Below, in pieces: positions 1 to 7,963 of a DNA stretch of 27,992 nt. The DNA comes from Caryophanales bacterium (GTDB lineage Bacteria; Bacillota_I; Bacilli_A; RFN20; CAG-288), in NCBI GenBank assembly GCA_021621525.1, contig JAJVUU010000023.1, forward strand, positions 1-27,992, read 5' to 3'. The translations under genes and the position numbers were made by a program. The notes below the pieces were generated by a model. The model worked only from the letters and a program-made list of their open reading frames with translations. It had not been told where the DNA came from and made no database searches. The stretch's first letter is position 1, and each line of letters begins with the position of its first letter.

Positions 1-132
1 CACTTTAGCCTTTTTGAGATCTCTTTGAATATCCTTCTTTTCTTGCATTCTCTTCTGAGGACTTTTTATCATTTCTATCTGCATATGAAAAAAAAAGAAG
101 AACCGTCTTCAGAGGAAGAACAAAATCATTGA
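1..132 (+). CDS. Possible C-terminal end of a membrane protein (partial)
   Basis: The first plus frame is open from the window edge to a TGA at 130-132. It gives a Leu/Phe-rich hydrophobic stretch of about 28 residues followed by a charged tail (MKKKEEPSSEEEQNH). That pattern is typical of the last transmembrane helix and cytosolic tail of a membrane protein, and the frame points the same way as leuS. A competing minus-strand frame, starting near 87 and running off the left edge, encodes a Lys-rich peptide but has no convincing ribosome binding site. Only 43 residues are visible, so neither family nor reality can be established. Confidence 0.35.
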   Translation, partial: HFSLFEISLNILLFLHSLLRTFYHFYLHMKKKEEPSSEEEQNH

Positions 133-177
133 AACTTCTTTTGCTTTCTTCCTTATAAATAAGAAAAATAGTATAAT
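129..177 (+). promoter_or_regulatory. Candidate leuS promoter region
   Basis: A perfect TATAAT lies at 172-177, about 30 nt before the leuS ATG, but the hexamer 17 bp upstream (TTCCTT) is a poor -35. An alternative pair is TTGAAA at 129-134 with TATAAA at 154-159 and a 19-bp spacer. No T-box specifier or antiterminator elements are seen, and there are only 75 nt between the upstream stop and leuS. Confidence 0.4.
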
Positions 178-207
178 TTTCTCTGCTTATCATCAGGAGA
201 TCTAACA

Positions 208-2619
208 ATGGGTTATGAATTCAAATCGATAGAAGAAAAATGGGAGAAGGTCTGGGAGGAGGAAAACACCTACAAGACCGACTGCTATGATTTCTCCAAA
301 CCGAAGTTCTATGTCTTGGATATGTTCCCATATCCTTCTGCCGTCGGCCTTCACGTCGGCCATGTCGAAGGCTACACGGCTACCGATGCCTTGGCCAGAA
401 TGAAGAGGGCGCAGGGATTTAACGTCCTTCATCCTATCGGCTATGATGCCTTTGGTCTTCCGGCCGAACAGTTTGCCATCAAGAACAACCAGAATCCGGC
501 CATCTATACCAATCAGAACATCGATAATTTCCGTCGCCAGCTCAAGAGGCTGGGCTTTTCCTATGACTGGGACAGGGAAATCAAGACGACGGATCCGGAC
601 TATTACAAATGGACGCAGTATATCTTCCTCAAGATGTATGAGAAGGGACTTGCCTATGAGGACTACCGCCTTGTCAACTATTGCCCTGCCTTAGGCACCG
701 TCCTTGCCAACGAAGAGGTCATCGACGGAAAGAGCGAACGTGGAGGATATCCTGTCGAACGCCGTCCGATGAAGCAGTGGGTCCTCAAGATCACTGCCTA
801 TGCAGACAAGCTTCTTGCCGGACTTCCGACCATCAACTGGCCTGCTTCCACCCTCACCATGCAGAAGAACTGGATCGGCAAGAGTCAGGGAACGGTCGTC
901 GTCTTTGACGTCAAAGATTCCACGGACAAGATCGAAGTCTTCACCACGAGGGCAGATACCCTCTTTGGCTGCACCTATGTCGTCCTTGCCCCAGAGCATC
1001 CGCTCGTCAGGAAGCTGACCACTCCATCCCAGAAGAAGGACGTGGAAGCCTACCTTGACAAGGTAGCAAGCAAGTCTGACCTGGAAAGAACCGATGGAAG
1101 CAAGGAAAAGACCGGTGTCTTTCTGGGTAGCTATGCCATCAACCCGATCAACGGAAAGGAAGTCGGCATCTATATCGGAGACTATGTCCTTGCCACCTAT
1201 GGTTCAGGCGCCGTCATGGCTGTCCCTTGCCATGACCAGAGGGACTATGATTTCGCCTTGAAGCATCATCTTGAGATGATTCAGGTCATCGAAGGAGATT
1301 GCTCCTCTTCAGCCTATGAGGGAGACGGCGTCCATATCCACTCTTCCTTTGCCGATGGCATGGACAACCAGCATGCCAAGAAGGCCATCACGGAAAAGCT
1401 CATCGAACTTGGAAAGGGAAGATATCAGGTCAATTACAAGCTTCGTGACTGGCTCTTCTCCAGACAGCGTTACTGGGGAGAACCGATTCCTGTCATCCAC
1501 ATGGACGACGGATCGACCAAGCCTGTCGCTTACAAGGACCTGCCTTTGGAGCTTCCCGAGCTTGATGACTACAAGCCTACCGGGGATGGCAAACCGCCTC
1601 TTTCCAAAGCCTCCAAGTGGCTCAACGTCACCATCGATGGCAAACACGGGGAAAGAGAGACCAATACGATGCCTCAGTGGGCCGGTTCCAGCTGGTACTA
1701 TGCCCGTTATATCGATCCGCACAACAAGGATGCCATCGGCGATCCGAAGCTTCTCGACCATTGGCTTCCTGTCGATGTCTATGTCGGTGGAGCCGAACAT
1801 GCCGTCTTGCATCTTCTTTATGCGCGTTTCTGGCATAAGTTCCTTCATGATGAAGGCATCTTCAAGGCCGAAGAACCTTTCCAGAAGCTGTTCCATCAGG
1901 GCCTGATCCTGGGAGCTGACGGGCAGAAGATGTCCAAGTCCCTTGGAAATACGGTCTCTCCGGATGACGTCATTGCCGAATATGGTGCCGATGCCTTGCG
2001 CTTCTATGAAATGTTCAAGGGTCCGGTCGACCAGTCCATGCCATGGGACAACAATGGTCCGAAATCGGCCAAGAGCTTCCTTGACAGGGTCTATCGTCTC
2101 TACACGGATGAGAACTTTACAAGCCTCTGGACAGAAAAAGACAATCCTGAGCTGGACTATGTCTACAATGCCGCCATCAAGAAATGCACCGCCGATTATG
2201 AGATACTCCATTTCAATACAGGCATCTCTTCCCTGATGGTGCTGGTCAACGAACTTTACAAGGCTACAAGCTTACCTAAGAAGATCCTTCTTGGCCTTGC
2301 CCAGCTCCTTGCTCCGATCGTTCCGCACTTCGGTGAGGAACTCTATCATCTTCTCGGCTTTGAAGGTCTCATCGACTTCGTCGCCTGGCCAAAGGCTGAC
2401 GAGGCTGCCCTCAACAGCAAGCCTGTCAACTATGCCGTCCAGGTCAACGGAAAGCTCAAGGGTACCATCGAATTCAAGAAGGATGCCAGCAAGGAAGAAC
2501 TTGAAGAACTCAAGAAACTGGCTCTTGGCATGGACCGTGTACAGTCCGTCCTTGCCGGAAGAGAACCGAACAAGATCATCGTCGTTCCAAACAAGATTAT
2601 CTCCATCGTCATCAAGTAG
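208..2619 (+). CDS. leuS: Leucyl-tRNA synthetase
   Basis: Class I aminoacyl-tRNA synthetase that charges tRNA(Leu) with leucine in the cytosol. The 803-residue length fits bacterial LeuRS. The HIGH signature appears as HVGH at residues 49-52 and the KMSKS loop at 574-578. Between them lies the CP1 editing domain with the Thr-rich segment TTRADTLFG near 246 and the conserved Asp (D343, in VPCHDQRDY) that contacts the amino group of misactivated substrate in this family. The ATG is preceded by AGGAG at 195-199. The gene is intact, with no frameshift, and ends at its own terminator. It appears monocistronic. Bacillota often control this gene by a T-box leader, but none is visible here. The assignment is secure. 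Confidence 0.98.
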   Translation: MGYEFKSIEEKWEKVWEEENTYKTDCYDFSKPKFYVLDMFPYPSAVGLHVGHVEGYTATDALARMKRAQGFNVLHPIGYDAFGLPAEQFAIKNNQNPAIYTNQNIDNFRRQLKRLGFSYDWDREIKTTDPDYYKWTQYIFLKMYEKGLAYEDYRLVNYCPALGTVLANEEVIDGKSERGGYPVERRPMKQWVLKITAYADKLLAGLPTINWPASTLTMQKNWIGKSQGTVVVFDVKDSTDKIEVFTTRADTLFGCTYVVLAPEHPLVRKLTTPSQKKDVEAYLDKVASKSDLERTDGSKEKTGVFLGSYAINPINGKEVGIYIGDYVLATYGSGAVMAVPCHDQRDYDFALKHHLEMIQVIEGDCSSSAYEGDGVHIHSSFADGMDNQHAKKAITEKLIELGKGRYQVNYKLRDWLFSRQRYWGEPIPVIHMDDGSTKPVAYKDLPLELPELDDYKPTGDGKPPLSKASKWLNVTIDGKHGERETNTMPQWAGSSWYYARYIDPHNKDAIGDPKLLDHWLPVDVYVGGAEHAVLHLLYARFWHKFLHDEGIFKAEEPFQKLFHQGLILGADGQKMSKSLGNTVSPDDVIAEYGADALRFYEMFKGPVDQSMPWDNNGPKSAKSFLDRVYRLYTDENFTSLWTEKDNPELDYVYNAAIKKCTADYEILHFNTGISSLMVLVNELYKATSLPKKILLGLAQLLAPIVPHFGEELYHLLGFEGLIDFVAWPKADEAALNSKPVNYAVQVNGKLKGTIEFKKDASKEELEELKKLALGMDRVQSVLAGREPNKIIVVPNKIISIVIK

Positions 2620-2626
2620 TCCATCA

Positions 2627-2658
2627 GGTCTCCGTATGATTCATGCGGAGGCCTTTTT
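2627..2658 (+). terminator. Rho-independent terminator of leuS
   Basis: A 12-bp stem (GGTCTCCGTATG paired with CATGCGGAGGCC, including two G-T pairs) with an ATT loop is followed by TTTTT. It starts 7 nt after the leuS stop. Confidence 0.9.
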
Positions 2659-2674
2659 GGTTGCTCTTCCAATG

Positions 2675-2701
2675 AAAAAGCTTCCCGCCGAAGCAGGAAG
2701 C
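2675..2701 (-). terminator. Rho-independent terminator of the pepC pair
   Basis: Read on the minus strand, a 9-bp stem (GCTTCCTGC/GCGGGAAGC) is capped by a C(TTCG)G tetraloop and followed by TTTTT. It lies 7 nt after the peptidase stop and 16 nt from the leuS terminator, giving a back-to-back convergent pair. Confidence 0.9.
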
Positions 2702-2707
2702 AAGTGT

Positions 2708-4051
2708 TCAGTCAGCCAATGTTCCGAAAGGATCCCAGGGTGGAAGAAGGACAGGTTCCTTGGAAAGAGCCTCCAGTTCTTTTTCATCGAGGTATTTCCT
2801 CTTGACGGCAGCCTGGTAGACAAAGGATTCAAACCAGGATTCGCTCATTACGAAATAACCCTTCTTGCCGATGTCGTCACCCCAGGAATTCTCAATCTTC
2901 CAGCGGTTGGGCTTGCCGTTCTCATCAAGGTTGACGCCGGTGATGCACATGGCATGGTTCATCATCGAGTTACTGAAGTCCAGCATCTTTTCCTTGTCGA
3001 ACCTGAAGTCGAAGCCAAAGGGTGTCTGATAGTCAAAGGCTTGGTCATCCCAAAGTCCGTCCTGCCTGTTTCCATAGTAGGAGACATCGCTTCCGAACCA
3101 GACGATTTCACCATCCTTGAGCTGATTTATGATGAGCTTTTCAATCCTTTCAAGAGGAAGGTTCAGATGGGTGATGGGCTTTCCGCCGATGACGTTTCCG
3201 ACGAGTTCGATGGAGTAGGTCTTATCATATTCCTTGTCCTTTGTCGGAGCATGGATGACGGAGACGAATTCATCGATTTCATCTCCGACATATTTTTCAA
3301 AGAAGGATTTCGGAGTGAGGTTCTTTTCGATATGGACATGTCCGTCCTCGTCCGTATATTCAAAGTCGAACTTCTGTGGAGGAAGGCCAAAGCAGTCCGT
3401 CAGGACATCATGGATCTTATCCATATACTCCGTCTTGAGAACGTGGAGTTCATCCAAGGTGGTTCCCTCTTCGATCTTTTCATAGACTTCGCCGGCAAAT
3501 TTCCTCAATGCTGAATTAAGAAGCGTTGTCGAAAGATGCGTGTTGTTGCTCTGTGCGGTCTCAGGGAAGGCTGCCTTAGGGACGATACCATATTTCTTCA
3601 CCAAGTCGACATACATGTCCCACTGTCCTCCGTCCCCGACGCCGGAAAGAAGGAAGGCCATCTTCCTGCTTTGTCTTTCTTCTCCCTTGAAGGCATACTG
3701 AAGGATGTTTTCAAGATAGTAGTTGTATTTTTCGAGTTTGTCGAAATAGGAGATGTAGTTCTGGGAGATTTCAAACTGATCCTTGACATGGATCTTCTTC
3801 TGGATGATTTCCCTGAGGATGGTGGAAGCGGAGAATATCCAACATCTACCACTCCTCTTCTGGTTTGAGACAGGGAGGGTCTTGACATCGACATTGAAGG
3901 TAAACTGCCTGGAGGAGACTTCATCAAGGCTACTGCAGACCAAATTCATCTCGGAGAGAGACAAGGCATGGCGAAGAACGGTATGCTTCCTGCATCCAAG
4001 ATATTTCTTGCGGGTATCTTCCAGTCCTGTGAGTGTGATTTCTTCTTTCAT
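2708..4051 (-). CDS. pepC: PepC-like aminopeptidase C (peptidase family C1B), copy 1
   Basis: Cytosolic cysteine aminopeptidase of the bleomycin hydrolase/PepC family, which removes N-terminal residues from peptides; family members are usually hexameric. Length (447 residues) is typical. The oxyanion Gln and catalytic Cys are Q64 and C70 in NQKRSGRCW, the His is H366 in NHAM and the Asn is N388 in ENSWG. The C-terminus (PWDPFGTLAD) resembles the PepC tail that reaches into the active site and restricts these enzymes to exopeptidase action. It is the second gene of a minus-strand operon, starting 5 nt after the stop of a paralogue. Its ribosome binding site (GAGGTAAG) overlaps that upstream stop, which suggests translational coupling. 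The family call is secure; the symbol follows the family. Confidence 0.93.
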   Translation of the reverse strand: MKEEITLTGLEDTRKKYLGCRKHTVLRHALSLSEMNLVCSSLDEVSSRQFTFNVDVKTLPVSNQKRSGRCWIFSASTILREIIQKKIHVKDQFEISQNYISYFDKLEKYNYYLENILQYAFKGEERQSRKMAFLLSGVGDGGQWDMYVDLVKKYGIVPKAAFPETAQSNNTHLSTTLLNSALRKFAGEVYEKIEEGTTLDELHVLKTEYMDKIHDVLTDCFGLPPQKFDFEYTDEDGHVHIEKNLTPKSFFEKYVGDEIDEFVSVIHAPTKDKEYDKTYSIELVGNVIGGKPITHLNLPLERIEKLIINQLKDGEIVWFGSDVSYYGNRQDGLWDDQAFDYQTPFGFDFRFDKEKMLDFSNSMMNHAMCITGVNLDENGKPNRWKIENSWGDDIGKKGYFVMSESWFESFVYQAAVKRKYLDEKELEALSKEPVLLPPWDPFGTLAD

Positions 4052-4056
4052 TTTTC

Positions 4057-5397
4057 TTACCTCATACTTGCCCAGAGGGTATCAAATGGGTCTTCCTTGA
4101 CGATCGGGCTTTCATCATAGGCCTTGAGAATCTCCTCCTTGACATATTTGCGGTTGACGAAGACTTCATAGACGAAGTCATCAAACCAAAGGTCGGACAT
4201 GACATAGTAACCGTTCTTGCCATTGTCCTTGCCCCAGGAGTTTTCGACTTTCCAGCGGTTGGGATTGCCGTTTTCATCAAGATTGACACCGGTGAGAGTC
4301 ATCGCATGGTTGCAGAAGGAACTTCTGTAGGTGAGTCTTGCAGACTTGTCCATATGATAGTCAAGATGGAAGGCCTCCTTCCTTTTAAGGATGCCGGAAG
4401 CAAGATAGCCATCCTTTCTTAAAGACTGGGAGGAGACATCGCTGCCAAACCAGACAGGGGCTCCGTCTTTCAAAGAGGCGATCAAGCTTTCCTTGAGATC
4501 CTTGGTGGTGACATTGAAGAAGATGACATCATCTCCGCCGATGACATTGTTGACAAGGTCACAGGTATACTTGGTAAGAGGCTTCATACCCTCGATCGGG
4601 GCATCGCAAAGCGGAATGTAGTCATTCAGGTCAGCCTGGATATAGGTGTCGAAGAACTGCTTCGGGCTCATCTTTTCAAGCTTATGATACTTGTTGTCCT
4701 TATCCATGTATTCAAAGGTGAATTCCTTGACCGGCGTTCCCAAGGACATGCAAAGGATCTTATAGACGTTCTTCAGATAACCTTCCTTGATGGATTGAAG
4801 TTCTTCCATCGAGAGAGAGGCGTTCTTCTTTTCCCTGAGCTCCTTATAAGCCTGGGCGAGGTAATTGGAAAGGACGTCATTGAGTTCTCCGGTAGCCTGG
4901 CTGACAGCAAGATCAGGCATTTCCTCCAAAGGAAGGACGCCATACTTCTTCACGAGGTTGGTGAACATGACGAAGTGTCCTCCGTCTCCCAAAGCCGAAT
5001 CAAGAAGAAAGACGTTGTTCCTGCTCTTGATATCCTCAGAAGCGAAGGCGATGGCCTTCTCAAGGAGGAAGTTAGCCTTCTCAAGCTTGTCATAGAACTG
5101 GAGATAGGCCTGGGAAAGCTCGATGTTCTTGACATTGAGCTTCTTGAAGAGGATGGTGCGAAGGACGTTGAGTCCGGCAAACATCCAGCATCTTCCACTC
5201 TGCTTCTGGTTGCAGACATCACCGCTTTCAAGGTCGATGCTGAAGGTATTCTTTAATCTTCTGATGAGTTCCTGATCGCTTGTCGAGGCATTGATGCCAT
5301 TCTTGGTGATGGCATTCTGAAGACATTTCAGGTCACCCTGACTTTCGAAATCGGCCTCGAACGAGGTCAGTTCTTCTTCCGTTATGGTTTGTTTCAT
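4057..5397 (-). CDS. pepC: PepC-like aminopeptidase C (peptidase family C1B), copy 2
   Basis: Second C1B cysteine aminopeptidase, 446 residues and colinear with its downstream neighbour. Catalytic residues are retained: Q64 and C70 (NQKQSGRCW), H364 (CNHAM) and N386 (ENSWG). The shared LVKKYG and VNLDEN blocks support a tandem duplication followed by divergence. The C-terminal tail differs from copy 1: the PWDPFGTLAD-type end is replaced by DPFDTLWASMR. Since the tail shapes the substrate cleft in this family, specificity may differ (inference). The ATG is preceded by AAAGGGAAG. This is the first gene of the minus-strand operon, with a palindrome and a candidate promoter upstream. Confidence 0.93.
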   Translation of the reverse strand: MKQTITEEELTSFEADFESQGDLKCLQNAITKNGINASTSDQELIRRLKNTFSIDLESGDVCNQKQSGRCWMFAGLNVLRTILFKKLNVKNIELSQAYLQFYDKLEKANFLLEKAIAFASEDIKSRNNVFLLDSALGDGGHFVMFTNLVKKYGVLPLEEMPDLAVSQATGELNDVLSNYLAQAYKELREKKNASLSMEELQSIKEGYLKNVYKILCMSLGTPVKEFTFEYMDKDNKYHKLEKMSPKQFFDTYIQADLNDYIPLCDAPIEGMKPLTKYTCDLVNNVIGGDDVIFFNVTTKDLKESLIASLKDGAPVWFGSDVSSQSLRKDGYLASGILKRKEAFHLDYHMDKSARLTYRSSFCNHAMTLTGVNLDENGNPNRWKVENSWGKDNGKNGYYVMSDLWFDDFVYEVFVNRKYVKEEILKAYDESPIVKEDPFDTLWASMR

Positions 5398-5412
5398 TGT
5401 ATCTTCCCTTTC

Positions 5413-5436
5413 TAAAATTAGTACCTGCTAATTTTA
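5413..5436. promoter_or_regulatory. Perfect palindromic operator candidate upstream of pepC
   Basis: Arms TAAAATTAG and CTAATTTTA (9 bp, perfect) are separated by 6 nt. The site starts 8 nt downstream of the candidate minus-strand -10, so it would cover the transcription start. That position suits a repressor site for the peptidase pair. The cognate regulator is not in the window. Confidence 0.5.
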
Positions 5437-5444
5437 CATCTCCT

Positions 5445-5472
5445 ATTTTATTGCTTTCTTCTCTTCTTTGAA
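5445..5472 (-). promoter_or_regulatory. Candidate promoter of the pepC operon
   Basis: On the minus strand, TTCAAA (5467-5472) and TAAAAT (5445-5450) are spaced by 16 bp. The match to the sigma-A consensus is 4/6 and 5/6. It lies about 50 nt before the first pepC start. Confidence 0.4.
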
Positions 5473-5503
5473 AGAAAAAAGAAGGAAAAGAGGAAACACG
5501 CCA

Positions 5504-5518
5504 AAGTAAGCGATTACA
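5504..5518. promoter_or_regulatory. cre-like (LacI/CcpA-family) operator candidate
   Basis: AAGTAAGCGATTACA fits the B. subtilis cre consensus WTGNAANCGNWNNCW at 14 of 15 positions and has GTAA/TTAC symmetry around a CG centre. It lies in the divergent control region between the pepC pair and the cysteine desulfurase. A second similar site occurs at 12995-13009. Binding is inferred from the motif only. Confidence 0.4.
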
Positions 5519-5560
5519 TTCGAAAGTGGAAGCTCTGCTTCCTTCATGGATGAAAGAATA

Positions 5561-5569
5561 TGGTAGAAT
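5561..5569 (+). promoter_or_regulatory. Extended -10 candidate for the desulfurase/thiolase unit
   Basis: TGGTAGAAT matches TGnTATAAT with one mismatch in the hexamer. The -35 region is weak (CCTTCA). The hexamer ends 7 nt before the chosen ATG at 5577, so transcription from here would start at or next to the start codon. A 6-bp-stem hairpin (GGAAGC-TCT-GCTTCC, 5528-5542) lies just upstream. Confidence 0.35.
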
Positions 5570-5576
5570 CTCAACC

Positions 5577-6686
5577 ATGATATATCTAGATTATGCAAGC
5601 AATCATCCGGTCAGGAAGGATGTCCTTGACGAATTCGTCAAGGTCGAATCCACCTATGAAGGAAACTGCAATTCCATCCATGGCCTAGGAAGGGAAAGCC
5701 TGGCCTTTTTCCATGAGATCGATGACAGGATGTACCATCTTCTCAACTTAGACAAAGAAGAATATGAGGTCATCTATACTTCCAGCGCAAGCGAAAGCAA
5801 CAACATGGTCATCAAGGGTCTCTTTGAATCCCATACAGGCTATTCGACGAACTTCCTAAGCAGTCCGTTTGAACATTCCAGCGTGAACGCTGCCTTAGCC
5901 TACCTCAAGGACAAGGGAGCCGATGTCTTGCTTCTTTCTTCCGATTCCAAGGGAAAACTTGACCTTTCCGATTTGAAGGAAAAGCTGAAGAACAGACCTA
6001 TCCTTACATGTGTCAGCATGGTCGAAAGCGAGACCGGAGCCATCCAGGACGTCCATACCATACAGAAAATCGTCTCCGAAGCGGGTGGATATCTGCTTGT
6101 CGATGCCACCCAGGCCCTTGGAAAGATACCGTTTGCCTTAGACGGACTCGACTTTGTCTCTTTCGGCCCCCACAAGTTTGGAGGAATCCTCGGTACGGGA
6201 GTCCTTGTAAAAAGAAGAGACATCGTCCTGACGCCTCTCATCCATGGAGGGAAATCCGTATCCATCTATCGAAGTTCTTCTCCAGCTCTTGGCCTCATCG
6301 CATCGACCATCAAGGCTACCGAGTTGGCCCTGAAGGATGAAAAAGAAAATTATGACTATGTCAAAAGCCTTTCTTCCTTTTTGGTCTCTGAGCTGGAAAA
6401 GAATCCCCATGTACTGATCAATTCCTTCCTTGAGAACCCCTTTGTCGTCAACATCTCCTATCTGGGAGAGAAGGCTTTCGATGTCGTCTCTTATCTAGAC
6501 AGAAACGGCATCTGTGTATCCCAGAAGTCAGCCTGTTCCATCACCAATACGCCAAGCAAGGTGATCAACAGCATCTACCACGACAAGAAGAGGGCTTCTT
6601 CAAGCTTCCGCATCTCTCTTTCTGCCCTCACGACGAAAGAGGAGCTCATGACGTTTCTTAAGATTTTGGGAGAATACCACAAATGA
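5577..6686 (+). CDS. Cysteine desulfurase (NifS/IscS family, PLP-dependent)
   Basis: Converts L-cysteine to alanine and passes the sulfur as a persulfide on an active-site Cys to a partner. The N-terminus MIYLDYASNHPV matches the family start, so the ATG at 5577 is chosen over the in-frame GTG at 5526. This gives 369 residues. The PLP-binding Lys is K200 in SFGPHKFGG and the persulfide Cys is C320 in SQKSACS. No good Shine-Dalgarno precedes the ATG. The stop overlaps by 4 bp the start of a TtcA-like thiolase, which suggests a dedicated sulfur donor, as known for YrvO-MnmA and NifZ-ThiI in B. subtilis. No iscU, sufU or other Fe-S scaffold lies nearby, which favours a tRNA-thiolation role (inference). 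Confidence 0.92.
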   Translation: MIYLDYASNHPVRKDVLDEFVKVESTYEGNCNSIHGLGRESLAFFHEIDDRMYHLLNLDKEEYEVIYTSSASESNNMVIKGLFESHTGYSTNFLSSPFEHSSVNAALAYLKDKGADVLLLSSDSKGKLDLSDLKEKLKNRPILTCVSMVESETGAIQDVHTIQKIVSEAGGYLLVDATQALGKIPFALDGLDFVSFGPHKFGGILGTGVLVKRRDIVLTPLIHGGKSVSIYRSSSPALGLIASTIKATELALKDEKENYDYVKSLSSFLVSELEKNPHVLINSFLENPFVVNISYLGEKAFDVVSYLDRNGICVSQKSACSITNTPSKVINSIYHDKKRASSSFRISLSALTTKEELMTFLKILGEYHK

Positions 6687-7687
6687 CTGACAAAGAAGAC
6701 AACAAGAAGAAAAAGAAGGTCCTGACGAGGACTCAGGAGATTGAAAGAAGCCTCATCACGACCTACAAATACCGCATCTGGAGAAAGTTTACCAAAGCCA
6801 TCATCGTCTATGACCTGATCAAGCCGGGAGACACCATCTGCTGCTGCATCAGCGGAGGCAAGGACTCCATGCTGATGGCTCTCCTTTTCAAACACCTCCA
6901 TGAATATACGGAAATCCCGTTTGAAGTGAAGTATCTCGTCATGAATCCGGGGTACAACGACATCAACTTCCAGGTCATCAAAAACAATCTGAAGCTTCTC
7001 GAGATTCCGGCAAGGATCGTCGAGACAGACATCTTCGACATCGCCAACTCCACCGACAGGAAGCCTTGCTACCTCTGTGCCAAGATGAGAAGAGGAGCCT
7101 TGTATCGCATCGCCAAGGAGATGGGCTGCAACAAAATCGCCTTAGGCCATCACTATGACGACGTCATCGAGACGACACTGATGAACATGCTCAATGCAGG
7201 AAGCTTCCAGACCATGCTTCCCAAGCTTCATTCAGATCATTACGGCAACATGGAAGTCATCCGTCCCATGTATCTCATCAGAGAGCAGGACATCATCGAC
7301 TTCAAGACGTACAATAGGCTGACATTCATCCAGTGCGCATGCAGGTTCACCGAGAACTGTTCCATCTGTGATAACGGTTCTGGCGGAAGCCAGAGAGCCA
7401 ACACCAAATATCTCATCAGGAAGCTGGTCAAGGAATATTCTCCCGTCGTCGAAAAAAACATCTTCCAGGCTGCTTCGAACGTCAACCTGGACATGGTCTT
7501 GGGATACAAGTCCGATGGAAAGGAACACACCTTCCTGGAGAACTACGAAGAGAAGGGAAAGGAACTTGACTCGAAGATTCAGGCTTCCGGCATCGAAAAG
7601 GAGAGCATAAAGAAGGCTCTTGACGAACACAGGGCCTGGAAGATAGATGATTCCTTCTATGAGGAATTCTCAAAAAAAGAAGGATGA
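6683..7687 (+). CDS. TtcA-family PP-loop tRNA thiolation protein
   Basis: ATP-pyrophosphatase enzyme of the TtcA/TilS superfamily. TtcA members activate a tRNA base by adenylation and insert sulfur, giving 2-thiocytidine in characterised cases. The PP-loop SGGKDS is at residues 57-62. C129 and C132 lie in PCYLCAKMRRG, the TtcA-type CxxC-plus-RRG block, followed by KIALGHHYDD at 151-160. More Cys occur at 218, 220, 226 and 229; TtcA enzymes bind a catalytic Fe-S cluster, and these Cys could contribute ligands. The 334-residue length fits, with a Lys-rich N-terminus of about 15 residues. The start overlaps the desulfurase stop (ATGA). The exact tRNA target cannot be read from sequence, so no symbol is given. 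Confidence 0.85.
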   Translation: MTDKEDNKKKKKVLTRTQEIERSLITTYKYRIWRKFTKAIIVYDLIKPGDTICCCISGGKDSMLMALLFKHLHEYTEIPFEVKYLVMNPGYNDINFQVIKNNLKLLEIPARIVETDIFDIANSTDRKPCYLCAKMRRGALYRIAKEMGCNKIALGHHYDDVIETTLMNMLNAGSFQTMLPKLHSDHYGNMEVIRPMYLIREQDIIDFKTYNRLTFIQCACRFTENCSICDNGSGGSQRANTKYLIRKLVKEYSPVVEKNIFQAASNVNLDMVLGYKSDGKEHTFLENYEEKGKELDSKIQASGIEKESIKKALDEHRAWKIDDSFYEEFSKKEG

Positions 7688-7690
7688 ATG

Positions 7691-7729
7691 AAAAAACAGG
7701 CAATCCATTGAATGGAAAGCCTGTTTTTT
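7691..7729. terminator. Terminator of the desulfurase/thiolase operon, symmetric
   Basis: Arms AAAAAACAGGC (7691-7701) and GCCTGTTTTTT (7719-7729) are perfectly complementary, with an inner TCCAT/ATGGA hairpin. A-run and T-run flank both sides, so it could act in both directions. It begins 3 nt after the thiolase stop. Confidence 0.88.
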
Positions 7730-7752
7730 CTTGCCGGAAGAAATAAAAGTCC

Positions 7753-7830
7753 ATACCATGTTTTAAAATTGCTTTTGGATTTACGGAAGCATCTTTCTTA
7801 AAGATTGTTGAGTAGCAGGAAACATGGTAT
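7753..7830. repeat. 11-bp perfect inverted repeat with 56-nt spacer
   Basis: ATACCATGTTT at 7753-7763 is matched by AAACATGGTAT at 7820-7830. The spacer contains a smaller ATCTTT/AAAGAT hairpin. It could be a folded RNA, the ends of a tiny decayed element, or chance. No target-site duplication was found. Confidence 0.35.
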
Positions 7831-7963
7831 TGTCCTTGACGTTTCCATCGGTTTCACTGGGGTAACCAACATCCCGGAAGGTAACGTTCTTGGTGCAGAA
7901 AAAAACAGGAAGGCCGTGTCATATTTGTTTCCCTCAGATATTGCACGAAAAATGTTCAGTTGA
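7802..7963 (+). pseudogene. Unrecognised reading-frame remnant
   Basis: After a TAA at 7799-7801, the frame from 7802 is open for 53 codons to a TGA at 7961-7963. The peptide includes GIVLDVSIGFTGVTNIPEGN and ends ARKMFS. Its composition is protein-like, but there is no ATG with a ribosome binding site, and the same frame is interrupted just upstream. The last bases overlap the convergent 598-codon gene. It may be the 3' end of a lost gene. The family is not recognised. Confidence 0.25.

Noticed and set aside
88..115. Minus-strand hairpin (GAAGA/TCTTC) followed by a T-run, like a terminator
   Set aside because: The stem is only 5 bp and there is no minus-strand gene to its right that it could end.
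133..207. T-box riboswitch before leuS
   Set aside because: The gap is only 75 nt and has no GGGUGG-like antiterminator or specifier stem.
1309..2211. 300-codon minus-strand frame inside leuS
   Set aside because: Antisense of a clear LeuRS region including KMSKS; composition is atypical.
2291..3514. 407-codon plus-strand frame across the leuS end and the pepC gene
   Set aside because: It runs through two convergent terminators and is out of frame with leuS and antisense to an intact peptidase.
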